DNA of 64,000 nucleotides from Platycarya strobilacea (GCA_036898215.1 CM072550.1:14023501-14087500); one strand, 5' to 3'. Numbered from the stretch's first letter, positions 1-12,704 are shown. Numbers and translations: made by a program. Notes: generated from the letters alone by a model not told the origin.

Positions 1-766
1 ATTACAGCATTGGAGGGAAGTGAAGCGAAGGTAAGAAAGAAGAGAGCGAGAGGTGGAGGCTGAGGAGAAGTAAGAGGATCATTAAGAAAGAGGGAGGAAG
101 AAGGGGGGATAGTTAGAGAAATGGCAGGGCCGGCATTCTACAATTTGAAATTGAGGAGGGCTTAGAATTTGGACTTTCGTTTAGATCCAAATCTGTATTT
201 GGTTGTGAACAAGCGGGAATTTGAAATTTTTGATTTATTTTGACGCGCTACCGAATAATTGTTTGGATAAATTAGCGAATACTTTAAAATGATGCAATTG
301 ACTTCTTTTTACGTTGCTAAAATTTAGACCAAAAAAATTTAAGTTGTGCCACAATAAATTTCTTTTTTGAGTAACTTCAATTTAGATGCAAAAATATATA
401 ATTATATTGCAAAATCTATTATAATCATCTGGTGTCAAATGGTGTCGAAGGTAACTTATATATTTCATAGATTTGCATCAATTTTACTTGCCACAAAAAA
501 CAAGTCATTCATATTTCGCAATAGAAACTTTACATGCTTGTGACCATATAATATTGATACTAACTCTCAAGACAATGGTGGTATTTTTTTTGGCATACAA
601 AAAATGATGTAAGTAGCTATAATTTGACACAAATAACTACATTACTGTTCTAGTGCTTAATTTCACCAAAAAGTGTGGTTATTTGTGATATTATTTTTTA
701 AGACGCAAATACTTATCTATAGTGACACTTTATTGATTGACAGAAAATTTTTGGACGCAATAAGCA
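1..766. other. Intergenic, no gene recognised
   Basis: Purine-rich for about the first 120 bases, then AT-rich. I find no convincing exon. The stretch from about 240 on, with repeated GACGC-type words and homopolymer runs, may be the inside of the CACTA-like element that ends at 781. Confidence 0.5.
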
Positions 767-781
767 GATCTTGTTGTAGTG
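767..781. mobile_element. CACTA-like transposon terminus
   Basis: The sequence ends with GATCTTGTTGTAGTG, the inverse of CACTACAACAAGATC, the kind of terminus seen on plant CACTA (En/Spm) elements and their non-autonomous derivatives. The matching opposite end, which should lie to the left and begin with CACTAC, is not seen in the window, so this is either truncated or a partial copy. It lies only 34 bases beyond the stop codon of the GLR gene, so it is probably within that gene's 3' UTR. Confidence 0.45.
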
Positions 782-815
782 TAAATTTTCAGAAGTCTTG
801 TGCTTCTGGGATGCC

Positions 816-3800
816 TTAGATCCTTAATCTGCATGGAAATGGAAAGTTAATGTAGATTCGAGCAAGAAATATTGTTGCCCACATCCAAACTCTGCTGCCA
901 TCTACCATTCTAGCTGGCATAAAGGCCGTCTTCAGTTCACCTTTTTTAGCTACACGCACTATGGTAAGTACGAATGCAAATGTAGAAATCCCACCTGATA
1001 TCAAGAATAGGTTGTAGAAAGGCTCAGGACCTAGTTCTAGATCATCGTTTAAATTGGCCGAAGAGGAGCAGTTATTAGAGGAAAGCAAGAATTTTTCTAG
1101 CCGTTTCATTTCTCCACTTTGTTTCACCTCAAGGATTCCTTTCGAAATGTCTATAACCAGAGGAGAACCCTTTGGGAAAGCCTGAGATTAAATGAGGAGC
1201 AAAAAATGCAAAACAAAATATTAGCTTTAAAGGAAATTAAGATCAATAGTACACAAATACAATGAAGATCATAAAAAATGAGATATGTGACTGCTTACAA
1301 AGCCAAAACCTCCAAGACTGAAAGTGGGTCCTGCTATGGTGTAGCCCTTGCAATATTTTGCGAGGAAGACTTTGGCATGTGGGACAACAAAGAAAGCTGC
1401 TGCAATTTCCCCTCTCTCAAAGGCTTCAGGGTATTCGCTTATCGAATTAACTCCCCTTATATTCTCTGGCTTAAAGTGCAATACATGTATTAGGTATCTT
1501 ATAATGAAAGAGTTTCCATTACATCCAACTGCTGCATGTGTTTTTTGAAGTGTCAAAATGTCGAGGACAGATGGTTTAAACCTAGCAACTGTCATTTTGG
1601 AAGTGAGGCTTGCAGTAAAACTTGCTGAGACAATAAGTATGACAAAAAACCATGGTGCCAACACAAAACGAGACAAACTGTTCTTAATTGGTTCTCCTGC
1701 AAATTATAAAATGAAAGGAGACAACATAAATAGCATCAAATACAGTAAATAAGTCGTGTATATACAGAAAGCAAACTCGATTCTAGAAAAAGCAAAGTTA
1801 CAAATTCACATTGTTCGTATGATAGGTTAAATTTATTTTACCATAAAAGTATAGTTTTACAATCTAATGTATAACATAAATTATCTACTTTGTAAGTTTA
1901 CTATTATTGGATCCATTTTTGTGACTAACTAGGCCATGTTTGGAACTTTAATTTTAAGCTAAATATAACATCCAAATACCTAATTCTTAAATTATTAAAT
2001 CCATCTCAACTTAAAACATCTTTATAGGTGGGATTAACAACTCTTTTAAACTCAACACCTTTTCATGCAGGACACATAATCTTTTTTAACTTCTCATAAA
2101 TACAATATATATAAATTCATTTTAACATCCAAATATTTCTAAATTCATCTTAGGTGGGTCCTATAAAACTCACTCTGTTATCTCAATTCATTATTATTAA
2201 TAAAGAATTCAACTCAACATCCAAATAAGATCTAAAGCATTTCTTTAAAAGAAACCTTAAAAAATTACTTGTGATTTAGGTCTCGTTTGATTATTACACT
2301 TACTGAGTTCAACTCACTTTAGTTTAATTTTAAACTAAATCTAACATCTAAATACTCAACTCCAAAATTACTAAACTCAGCTCAATTCAAAATCTCTTTA
2401 CATATAGGACGCACAACCTTTTCAATCCAACAATTCTTTATACGTGAGACTCACAATCTTTTTTTTTTTAACTTTCCATAAAATATATATAAACTAATTT
2501 TAACATCTAAATACATTTAAACTCTTTTTAGATAGATTCCACAAAACTCACTCTACTATCTTAACTCATTATTATTCATAAAGAACTCATCCTAACTCAG
2601 CTTATACAAAAGTTATCATCCTAATACAGCCTCAATTTATACAAAAGTTATTGATACTTAAATATGTTGGATACTGGATACTTACTTTGAAGAAAGAATA
2701 TGACAGTAACAGAAAACCAAAGCATAGCTCCGAAGCCCTCAAATTCTGGATTATCTTCATGTTCAATGAACCAAACAACGAACCCTATGAAGAGGTGCAT
2801 CACCACTATCATTAGCCACATGCTTTTTGTGAAGACTTTGGTGAACAACCATTTCTCTTTCAACTTATCTGGTTCTACTTTGACTACCATCACAAGTCCT
2901 GATTCAACATATGGTTGTGTAAATTCAGCATATCGAAATCGATCTGCCATTATTTCTGTATCACCAACTGCTGCATCCAAACCCTAATGTTTCACATAAC
3001 ATTAATCATGAATAATATCAACATGTTAACATACCATTAGTAGTGAATAATCATTGCATAAAAACATGCTTTTCTTTTTCCTTCTGATTTTTTTATTGTA
3101 CTACAAACTCTTAAAATTGGGTTTGATTAGACAAAGGGAAATACTTTAGCTATAAAGGGATTACACAAAAATAAACTCACAAGCTAGCTGATGTATCTTG
3201 ATGTAGTACGTCAAATTAAAAAATTATTTTTTTAATAAAGTAGATCTAATAGGTTCTATGAAATCACATCAGTTTATGGATTATTTTGTGTAAGTATAAT
3301 TTATTTGTATCTGTAGCAGTTCTCTTAAACAAATTAAAACCTACCTACCTTATAGTAGACCTGTTTCACCATATCATCATATGATCCATCGAATGGAATC
3401 AAAACATAAGGCAAGTGATAAGGGAGGTGCTTCACAACTGCTTCAAACACATCAATGGAAAAACCGGAGATGAATGTTCTATTCTTGTCTTGTTCATAAG
3501 TCACTTTCACAAATTGATTGAATGCGCCCTTGGAAGGAACCCCTATCTTCAATGCTTTCTCATCACCATTGCAAGTCCATCCCTTTGGAACTGTTTGTAG
3601 GCCACCAGGCCAAAATATGGGGCCCAAAACTCCTCTAGAACCATTACCAATTGTAACCTTCAAGCTATCATACTGGGTGAAGTTCTTCAAGAAATTGAAT
3701 TTTGGTGACCAAAATGCTATCTCCTTGTAGCTTTTGCCAACCACATTAATGATCCGAAAGACTGGCACTTGTGATAATGTACTATTCTTGAAGTTTATCT

Positions 3801-5925
3801 TTCCACTTAGACCTTCAAAGTTGCTAAGCATTATTTTTTGAGATAATTTTTTTGGGGTAACCCTTCCTTGTATTTTGTTAATGGCTTGAGCAATGGCCCA
3901 AGTTGCATCATAAGCTTGGAGTGCAAAAAGGCTTGGGTTAGCATTCTCCTCTTTAGGGTATTCTGATTCGAACTTCTTTCGGAATTTGGTTTTAAACTGT
4001 TTGAAAGTTTCACTGGAAGAAACAAAACTAGTTTTGAAACCAATTACTCCTTGCATGTTATAGGTAACAGAATAATCCACAGAATCAAGAAGGCTTGCAA
4101 TCTCATCATTTACGATCCATACATAACCTTTTTCCATCATACCCATTTGATTTGCTTTCTCAAAAAGCAAAATAGCTAACTCTAAAGAAGACTGCAAAAG
4201 TATGAAAACCCTATTGCTCAAACTGCGCAGCTTCATCAGCTCTTTCTCAATGGCTACTTTTTGGTCTTGCAAAGAGGATAGCCCGGAAGGTAAAGCAGAG
4301 TGGTATTCGATTGTTGAATCCACATGATGAAGTGAATTAGAAAGGAGGGTTAATGTCTCTAGTTCAGTAGAAAAGCCATTTTTGTTGATCTTTTCATAAA
4401 TTGTGGTCACCTTTCGCCACCTAAAGTGGCCTATAATGGCGGCAATACACTTCATGTGAAGGGTGACGTCAATAGCCATTTGAATGAAAAAAGGCAGTTG
4501 AATTGGTATCAATGATGGGAACATAGCATGTGAAGATAAGGAAATGATTGGAATAGACACTCGATCCTTAAAGCTTTTACTATTGTCAGAGATTAGAGCA
4601 ACTTCTTGAATCGTTAGTGTTCCAATGACAGCCTCCACATTTTTTGTGTCAATGAGACGTATTGCTGCAATGACAATTCCAAGTTTTCAGAATATAGATC
4701 CATTTAATTACTGGACTGCACTGATATTAATTCACTTAGTCTAATTTAAACTCATGAGTCTTACATCTAAATATCTAACTCTTAAATTATTAAATTTATC
4801 TTTATCTAAAACCTCTTTATACGTAAGACTCACAATCTTTTTAATTCAACACCTCTTTTCAATTCAAATTTTCATAAATATATTTAAATTCATTTGAACA
4901 TCTAAACATATCTTAACTCATTTTATTAGTACAAAACTAAGTCAACTATCACAAGTCACTACTATTTATAAAGAATTAAACTCAACTGAACATCTAAACA
5001 CTGCCTTAACAAAATCTCAACACTATATAGATAGACCATGCAATATGGTAAATCATGATCACCATACCATGATCATGATCAATCGGACTTGACATGCAAA
5101 AACTTAAAAATTTGTAAACTTTGTTGGAGGCCACTACGCCTTATTTGAATAGAGAAGATTCAAAGCATATAAATATGCTAAGCTTCTGAGATTAATGCAT
5201 GTGAACTATATATATACACGTCCCATTACTTATAATCAGCTGAAACTATGATATCTTCAGCAATTGAATCCAGAAAATATTCTCTATCCATGTCATATTA
5301 AGATAACGTTATGCGTAAGGTGGATTAATGATACTGCATCATGCATGCATATATGGTAGTTGAATTCTAGCTAGGTTCATAAATTGATATGATGTCCAAA
5401 ATCAAAAGACATTATTTCGTGGAGCATTGACATCAAAAGCTCATAGTTGCATGTGATTAATCTAGTGGCACAAGATCATCATCTCGAGACCAGTTTCAAA
5501 ATTAAGTTCAAATAAAACAACATTAATGGCTGCAACTATATATGGCTGCATCTTAAAGCATCAATATCATATAATATATATCCATTAATATACATATAAT
5601 TATTATATCTCGGAGAAGGCCGGGTTGAAAGTTTACCAGTAGAAGTTGCCCGAGCTGAATTACCATGAGAATCTTTCAGGTGCAAAACCAGATGCGTAGA
5701 ACAATTCAAGCGATACAAATCTCTGGCTGCTATGTCCATGGCTACTTTCTGTTCCTTACCCATACGAGAATCATAATTCAAAACAGCACCTGTATTAACA
5801 TGAGCCACTGCTTTTCTCATTGGACAAGAGCTCATCATGTTCTTCTCTAGAGATTTTGATGCCACCGCCATAATTAATAGCAACAGAACTAAGAAAAAAG
5901 AAAGATCACCACGACCACGAGACAT
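816..5925 (-). CDS. Glutamate receptor-like channel (GLR2-type), 5 exons, 888 aa
   Basis: Exons on the minus strand, 5' to 3': 5925-5637, 4664-3349, 2983-2686, 1696-1299, 1181-816. All introns are GT/AG and phases join without a break. Residues 1-25 look like a signal peptide (FFLVLLLLIMAV). Residues about 30-450 resemble the amino-terminal, periplasmic-binding-like domain. S1 ligand-binding segment lies at about 468-535. M1 is near 588-608, the pore loop M2 near 617-633, and M3 near 645-668 containing SASFTASLTS, a form of the family's SYTANLTS gating motif. S2 includes YPEAFERGEIAAAFF, and M4 is near 823-844. The family forms plasma- or endomembrane cation channels gated by amino acids and involved in calcium signalling. 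An in-frame ATG at 5982 would add 19 residues; I prefer 5925 because the signal peptide then lies at the N terminus. No internal stop is present, so the gene looks intact. The short C-terminal tail resembles clade II members, but the clade was not tested. Confidence 0.92.
1931..2233. mobile_element. MITE-like insertion, GLR intron 3 (copy a)
   Basis: AT-rich 0.3-kb segment that shares an ordered series of words (ACATCCAAATA, CATCTTTATAGG, CATTATTATTAATAAAGAATT) with 2279-2632 and 4740-5005. It starts near ATGTTTGGA and ends with TCCAAATAAGA, a weak inverted pair. No coding capacity. It appears to be one of three old copies of a non-autonomous element in this gene. Confidence 0.5.
2279..2632. 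mobile_element. MITE-like insertion, GLR intron 3 (copy b)
   Basis: Second copy in the same intron, beginning GGTCTCGTTTGATTATTACA and ending ATCATCCTAATACAGCC. The ends are imperfect inverted repeats (GGTCTCGTTTGAT against GGCTGTATTAGGAT). Internal words such as GAGACTCACAATCTTTTT recur at 4740-5005. Non-coding. Confidence 0.55.
4740..5005. mobile_element. MITE-like insertion, GLR intron 1 (copy c)
   Basis: Contains AAGACTCACAATCTTTTTAA and ACTATTTATAAAGAATTAAA, in the same order as copies a and b. It ends ACATCTAAACACTGCCTTA. The left end is not clear. Non-coding. Confidence 0.45.
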
Positions 5926-8554
5926 ATTTGCAGCTATATATCTGGCCGGTTGTGATCCTGATCTTCTGGTGTAGAGATGCAAGCTGTTGGGTGAGATGAA
6001 GAATGGCTAGCTTGACTTTAAGAAAGATATAGGAGATGATCAAATTGGACCATTTCTCCCAATTTCCCTTCAATAATATATAATAACTTTGAAATTATAT
6101 ATTTTTTTCGCTATCTAAAATATAAAATATAATATTGTAGGTACAATATTATTATTATAATACTTCAATAGAAGGTCCAAGATTGATATCTCAAAAATAA
6201 AAAGATAAAAAGTCCAAATTATACGACTTATATTCAACAAAGATTAGTCAATAATCTATATAAATAGAACTTGGTTTAAGTATTATAAAGGGACGTAATG
6301 AATTCTCATTTCTAAGAAATTTGTGATCTCATACGTACACTAACAAATATCTACCTTTACTTGTCGCTAGAATGACTTTTATAATTAAAATCATGTACGG
6401 TTGACCTTCCTTGTAATTATCTTGAATAATTGAAGCATTGACATGGACAAGGTCAGAAGTCAAACAATATTTCGAGTCAGATTTTCAAGTTCGTTTATGG
6501 ATGTAAAGGCTAATTAGAACTTGGGTGGGCCGGACTGCAGAGGAAGCTCGAGGAGGGTGATGGACAAGGGCCTTGTTCTCTTATTAAGATAACAAGGGCC
6601 CAAGGCTGATTGCTCGCATGATAGATCTTCATTTTAATTCCATCACTTGAAACTTTAGAAAAGGAATCAATAATTTCGTTTTTATAAATTTTTTGGGCTA
6701 AACATTTCTCTAAATTAATAGCTACAAGGAACTCAATGCAAATTTCACTTGTTGCAAATTTCTATTTAACAAGTGGCGGGCAGAATTTAGTTGATGATCA
6801 GGTTTTGTGGGAGTTTCCAAGCGGTCATCTACTAATTAAGATGGAGGACTGCAGGTCATCATTTAATTAAATAGAGTAGAGAGTACAAAATTAAGATTTT
6901 TTAATATTCTACAAATTATTATTTATTTTAAATATTTAAACGAATAAAAAGATATAGATTTGATCATTTATATCTTATTCTTAACCATCAGGATAATCAG
7001 TTCAATACTCGAAAAAAAATACATGTATGGGAAGATGGGTTTATCTTATCTAGAGATAATGACACTGCTATATATGTAGTTTTAAGGTCAAGTACTGCAT
7101 TCTGGTTAATTTTTCACATGAAACAGGATTAGCACAACACTTTTTACGCAATTAAATTTTAAATGAGGGATATTTTTGTAAAGAATTTATAAAATAATAT
7201 TACTTTACAAAAAATATTTCTGTTTTAAAATATTTTTATAAAATGTATTCCAAGAAGTGTATATCATTATTCCGCTCACATCAATATGGGTAGGTCTGTT
7301 CATTTAAGTCGGGTTTTGTTCGGCCTAATTTTAAATTTTTTTTATATTTTTTAATAGTTTTGACACTTTCACTTAAAAGATCAAAAAAATTACTCTTTTT
7401 CAAACCCTAATGTACAACTCTAAATATGGGAATGCAAGCATGGTCAGCTAAGAGAAAATCTGCATAACCAAGTAGTAAAAGGGGTATCTCGATCCTTTAT
7501 TGATTTTATTATAAAAAAATTACTGATTAATTATTTCTTGTTAAAATGAATATTTTTTTTATTAAAATGAATTTGTTTTGATCATAAATAGTAATTATTA
7601 TTATTATAAATAATTCGTCATAAATATTTTTTTTTTATAGTGTTTGTTGTACTTCAACTCAATTATCATGTGGATGTATTGCAAAGTTTTCTTATATCTG
7701 GATGAAAGGCGTTATAATTTAGATGTCTCTGAAGTGCAAATCTCATCTCTTACCAAGAAACAAGTGCATGCATGCACTATTGAGATTTTTAAAGCCACAT
7801 CTGCTTTTCTTTAAGAATTGGAGGAATTAATTAATAGACGAGGGATTTTTTATGTGGCTAGGGAAATTATAAAATTAAACTACATTGGGATCACTATTAA
7901 AAAATTGAGAATTTGTAAAGAATTATTTACAATAAAAATAACTATTATTTATAATAAGAATTGATTCATTATCTTAATAAAAAAATTGTCATTTTCATAT
8001 CAAATCATTTACTATATATAAATGCTTTCTTATAATAAATATATGATACAATTAATCATAATGATTCCCCACTTTCAATGTATATATCCTTAATTAAACA
8101 ACTACCAAAAAGTTCGTGTAAAATAATTTTTAAAAGAAATCGTCCATATGCGTGTGGCTAATGGCTTGTTTGGATAACGAGGTACTCTCGGATAGTATAA
8201 AAAATTCTCTTAATTCCTTTTCAAATATCTTTCGAATACAAATTATTTTTCAATTTTAGATTTTTAATTTTTTATCTAATTATTACTTAATTATTAAAAC
8301 ACAAAATCTAATACTGGTATTTTTTTTCAAACTTTTAAACAAAATATAAAAAAAATATTTTCCGATTTAAATTACATATTTATTTTAAAAAATTATTCAA
8401 ATAAATTTTTAACTTTATAATATTTTTATTCAGTTTTTTCTCATCCCGTTCTTAAAATTTAGAACAATTTAAATCAAACTATTTCATTATTATTCATAAA
8501 TTATTTCACTATCATATATAAATTTTTTAGATATTTTAAGGTAATGTTTGACTA
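5926..8554. other. Intergenic AT-rich region
   Basis: No gene recognised on either strand in this 2.6-kb stretch apart from the short hAT-like MITE at 7291-7432. The promoter of the GLR gene should lie in its left part. I cannot point to a defined TATA box. Confidence 0.6.
7291..7432. mobile_element. hAT-like MITE, 142 bp, with 8-bp target duplication
   Basis: Flanked by perfect 8-bp direct repeats AATATGGG (7283-7290 and 7433-7440). Termini are TAGGTCTGTTCA and, read inverted from the right end, TAGAGTTGTACA. Eight-base duplications and TAGGG-type termini are typical of hAT elements. Its interior (TTCATTTAAGTCGGGTTTTG followed by a T-rich stretch) resembles the MITE at 59381-59511. It has no coding capacity. 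Confidence 0.8.
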
Positions 8555-8559
8555 TTGAG

Positions 8560-8992
8560 TGGTGTAGCGGAAGACTAATAAATGAATGGCAATTGTAAAA
8601 AAACAGGGTAAAGTAAATAAAAGGAAGGGCTATGTCTTCCAAGTCGATGCAGAGTTGCTGCAAAAAATTGGTGTTCTCACAAGTTTATTCAAAATATGAT
8701 AATCGATCTTCCCTATTACAATAGCAGCCAACCTTATATCCAAATATCAGACTTTACTAAAGGAAAGTAATTAACTAAATAGAAACAGAGCGAATAAAAG
8801 AAAATAAATTGTCACATAAGTCAAAACATAAACTTGGAAACAAATAATATTGCAGCTATGACTTGAGATTTGGCTTGTGTGAGGCTTGACTTTCTTTATT
8901 CAGTTGAGAGAATTCTTGAATCAAAGATCATATCATGTTGTTGCCATGTTGGGTCTGCAGTTGCCATGTTGCGTCTTCCACATCCTACATCA
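8560..8992 (-). repeat. Element A 3' LTR
   Basis: 433-bp partner of 30763-31196, with TG...CA ends on the minus strand. It is preceded on that strand by a purine tract at 8993-9007. Confidence 0.88.
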
Positions 8993-9302
8993 ATTTCCCT
9001 CCACTTAGAATCAAACTCGTCTCAGAATTTGAACTGTCATTGAGCTATTCATCAGGTGGATGGTACTCAAAACAGATCGGCTACATTGAATGTGGATGAT
9101 ATCGATAGGTTTGTGGAAGTTATACTACATAGGCATTGTCACTGATTTTTTTATTTTTATTTTTGGTCTCTGCCATGAATTGCGCCCCATTGACAGTGAC
9201 ATATAAATTCTTTGTATCGGCAAGTGCTGGATCGTGAGCCTTGTCTCTTTTGGGAAGTAGTGCAACTTTTCAGCCTTGCCATACAAATGAGTATACATTC
9301 TA

Positions 9303-10115
9303 TCATCCTTTATAAAGAGCGTCTACATCAAGCTGCCATGGACGGACAAGCAATACATGACACGCGTCCATTTCCACAACATCACACATCGCCTCATCTT
9401 TATAAAATTTTCCAATGGAGAAAGAGACTCGGCAAATATTATTTACACGAACCTCGGATCCCTCTCGAATCCAACTGATTTTGTAAGGCTTCGAATGCTT
9501 TTCAGTTTTTAATTCGAGAGCACTAATGAGAGCCTTAGACACAATATTTTCACAACTCTCATTGTTGATTATCACATTGCACACTTTGTTTTTAATTGTG
9601 CAACGTGTTTTGAAGATGGAGTGCCGTTGGATGACACAATGTGTTTTTAATTGTTCTCCTTCATCGCCCTCAACAAATTCTTCTAATACATCACCATCAC
9701 TACTTTCCTCATCCCTCGGTTCCTCATCGCCTTCCTCGATCACATGAACTAAGCGTCGTGTGGGACATTCATTAGATTGATGCCCGGATTGATTACACCG
9801 AAAGCATTTTCCAGACATAGACCGTGCATATGGGTTGTTGTTTTCCCCTTCCTTATGGATTGGAGCCTTGGCGTGTTGAGTGCTGCTCTCCCCTTTTTGG
9901 AACTTGCTGAGTGGTGGTGGGCGTGCATTGCTGGGTTGTGATGGTTGCGCCACAGGCTTCACTTGAGGTGGTTGGTTTTGTGTCCAGTGGCGGCCTGGCT
10001 AGCTGCATCTCGATCTTCATAGCGAGATTTACTACCTCCGACAAGGACCACGCAGTGTGTAGCGCTACCCTGTCGTGTATGGTCATGCGTAAGCCCCCTG
10101 TGTACCTTGCAATAT
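9303..10115 (-). pseudogene. Element A gag C-terminus, zinc knuckle and protease remnant
   Basis: Minus-strand reading resumes after solo LTR D with HIARYTGGLRMTIHD. It passes through a basic, proline-rich linker to a CCHC knuckle (CFRCNQSGHQSNEC), then an acidic spacer. A retropepsin-like segment follows, with NVIINNESCENIVSKAL where active relatives have an Asp-Ser-Gly triad: here it reads Asn-Asn-Glu, so the catalytic aspartate is missing. The sequence stops shortly after RPWQLDVDALYKG, and no reverse transcriptase follows. Between here and the LTR (8993-9302) nothing coding remains. Confidence 0.82.
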
Positions 10116-10120
10116 GTTGT

Positions 10121-11745
10121 TGATTACGCGCAAAGAATAATGCGGTCGTTTGCAGTATAGCTTTGGGGTGTCGATTCCACAGGGAGATGGATTGAGAAAT
10201 TGAATAACAGTAACAAAATTAACAAAAAGATTTAGATGAGTGCGAAAAGTAAAGCATCGGGAATTCTTTGTATATAATTGGTATTTTAATTATTTTCGAT
10301 TCATTAATAACTCAATTGAAAATTCTATGTCCAAATTTTCAATCGGAAAATAAAACATTAATAACCAGATTTAAATCAAATGTAATCTTTCGAAAAATCA
10401 TTCGTCACAATATAAGAACAGGAATTGTTATCGATATTAAAGAAATTCAACGTCGACAATATACTCGTAGAGCAATATTGCAGCAGAGAATTAAATTAAA
10501 ATAGATAACCAATTGAACCAAACATAATCAAAGGATTATTGCATTTAATAGAAAAAGCATGACTGAATCTATAAATGAAATAAATTCTAAGATTATTTGG
10601 TGACGAAAACATTTATAAGAAATTTCGAATGACTAAACAAAAGAGTTTAATATTTGAAGAACACATATATGAATCAAAAACAATTACAAATACCATCATA
10701 TATACAAATTCATCTTTAGCTCTATTAGAAAATTAGTTACACATATTGAAAATATGCAATAAAAATTCTCTAAGGGATAATATGGAAGAGCCAACTATTA
10801 TTTTCTTCTCTCTTCTTTGGTTTTTCTTTTCTTTTCTCAAGCTCTCAAAAATAATGTATCTTCCAAGGCATCCAAGTACACTAAGCATTTTCTTAGAACA
10901 CACACCCCTTCCTTCTATTTATAAGTATCCTTCATGCAAGTTGTCATGACAAATCATCACAATTTCAACTTGTTTTGCCATGTGCCATTCTTGAATCCAA
11001 GTGATTTGTGAGTTGTCATTTTGATCATTTGTTTTCCCACCATGCATGAGCTAGATTTTGCTTGTAGGTTGAGTGTTTCAATTTTGTTTCTCTATCCATT
11101 AGTTGTCTTGTATGACTTAATATCTTGTGGTCAAATAATTTGTCTACAAGAAACTTGAGTGCACTTCATCTTGCATATGAATTGATCATTGAATTTCCAA
11201 GTTGGTGTAGGAGTGCTTGCTGGAAAATATTATGATGACATTTGGATTTGATGCAAGTGGCTGAAAAATATCCAGGAACGTCAAGTGCAGGTGTGTCCAC
11301 TTGATGGTCAATTTTGTCTTAGATTGAGTGGATATCTCTTTAAACATAAAACACAAAAGTTATAGATATTTCTCTTGCGGTTCTATATCATCTTGAATCA
11401 GCTCAATCGGAGATTGGATGAGAGAGTTATGCCCATATTACGAAAAGATATTTGAACTGTCTAAAATTCCGCAATTATCTTCATTTGCTCCTAATGTCTC
11501 TATTTGTGTCCTAAATCAAAATATAAGAATAATGAGTATATTTAGGCATCAAATAAGAATAAATTATTAAACATTAAGAGAGGAAAATATGGCATTTTAT
11601 ATTCTCATCAATATATTAAATCATGTTTATATCTATTTCAAGATAAATGACCATTAATTTTAATAACATGAGTTATATCCATTATTTTCTCATTTTTTTT
11701 AATATTTAAATAGAGTATTTAGAGTGCATTTTTGTGCACTCATCA
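10121..11745 (-). mobile_element. Solo LTR D (1.6 kb) inside element A gag
   Basis: Flanked by exact 5-bp repeats GTTGT (10116-10120 and 11746-11750). On the minus strand it starts TGATGAGTGCACAAAAATGC and ends GCGCGTAATCA (TG...CA). There is no coding sequence, primer site or second LTR, which fits a solo LTR left by unequal recombination. Removing it rejoins the gag reading (LSETEGQ with HIARYTGG). Short open frames inside are not gene-like. The CTGTGGAATCGACACCCCAA word near its 3' end is common in plant LTRs. Confidence 0.85.
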
Positions 11746-11750
11746 GTTGT

Positions 11751-12024
11751 CCTTCAGTTTCTGATAAATTAGCATTCAATCAATAAAATTCTTTCGTGTA
11801 ATCACTCATAGACCGCTCCCTTTGCTTGCAATTTTGGTATTGTAAGTATAGAATTTACTCGTAGTCAGGTGGAAGAAATCTAGCTCTCATTAGCCGCTTC
11901 ATTTTGGGCCATGCACGTACCTGTTGCTTGCCTTGACTTCTTCGATTATTTTGCATTTGTTCCCACCAAACCAAAGCACCACCACATAATTTATACACAA
12001 TAACTTCACTTGTTACGTCTCGGG
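11751..12024 (-). pseudogene. Element A gag, middle part
   Basis: Continues the gag domain broken at 30304. It reads VYKLCGGALVWWEQMQ, a hallmark of plant gag, then MKRLMRARFLPPDYE and, after a frameshift, CKQRERSMSDYTKEFY. It ends with LSETEGQ at the solo LTR D. It needs at least two frame changes, so it cannot be translated as a single chain. Confidence 0.8.
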
Positions 12025-12704
12025 TGTTGATGTGTGTTCTGCATTCCTGAGTTGAATTGTAATTTCCAGTTCTAATCTGCAACAACAAAGATAGAGGGTT
12101 GGATTTCTCGACCCTAAGAACTCTCCGAAACTTTTGTTAGAGACCAAAGTGGATATCTTTAAGACAATAATTCACTAAAGCTCTAGATAGATGTTCATAC
12201 CTTTTTCGAGTGATCTATTCTTTCTTTTATATGGGCTGAAATATTGATCAGATACACGTGTAATTATCCAGGAATATTAGGGAGCAGATTAACCCCATTC
12301 CCATCCTAGGTTTTCTGAGATCATTTATTAGTTTTGTTTCTTCTCAATAATATCTATAGTAATATAATTACCTCCGAGCGATCAGTAAATACCTTCGGAT
12401 ATTCACGTCAATCCGCATTTAATGCGATATGCCACCCTGCCAGGCATTAAATGTTTACAGGATCTCCGATCATCACACTATCAATATGTCAGGGATAACT
12501 ATAACGGACTAACTAAATTTATCGCTTTTGTATCATAAGAATTCATGTGGGAAGAGTTTGGTTTGAGTAGGAAGTACTCAGAATCCAACTGAAGAATTTT
12601 ATCGAATACAATTTCTTCCATTTCTCTAAAAGAAGGGTAATAGGCGGGCGCCATTCCGAAGGGTGCCTACTACTTTATCCTCTATCGCAATTACTCCCCT
12701 CACA
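12025..12704 (-). repeat. Element B 3' LTR
   Basis: 680-bp partner of 29624-30303 with the same TG...CA ends. The adjoining internal sequence at 12705-12724 gives only a weak purine tract (GCGGGGTAC) on the minus strand. 12705-13140 holds no recognisable gene and may serve as promoter for the antisense ORF. Confidence 0.9.

Noticed and set aside
3415..3730. Plus-strand frames within GLR exon 2
   Set aside because: Opposite-strand shadows of the GLR coding sequence.
10268..10949. Two frames of 67-78 aa inside solo LTR D
   Set aside because: Ile/Lys-rich translation of AT-rich LTR sequence with no recognisable domain.
12020..12024. Exact target duplication for element B
   Set aside because: Left TCGGG and right TCAGA agree at only three of five bases; mentioned as a possible mutated duplication but not claimed.
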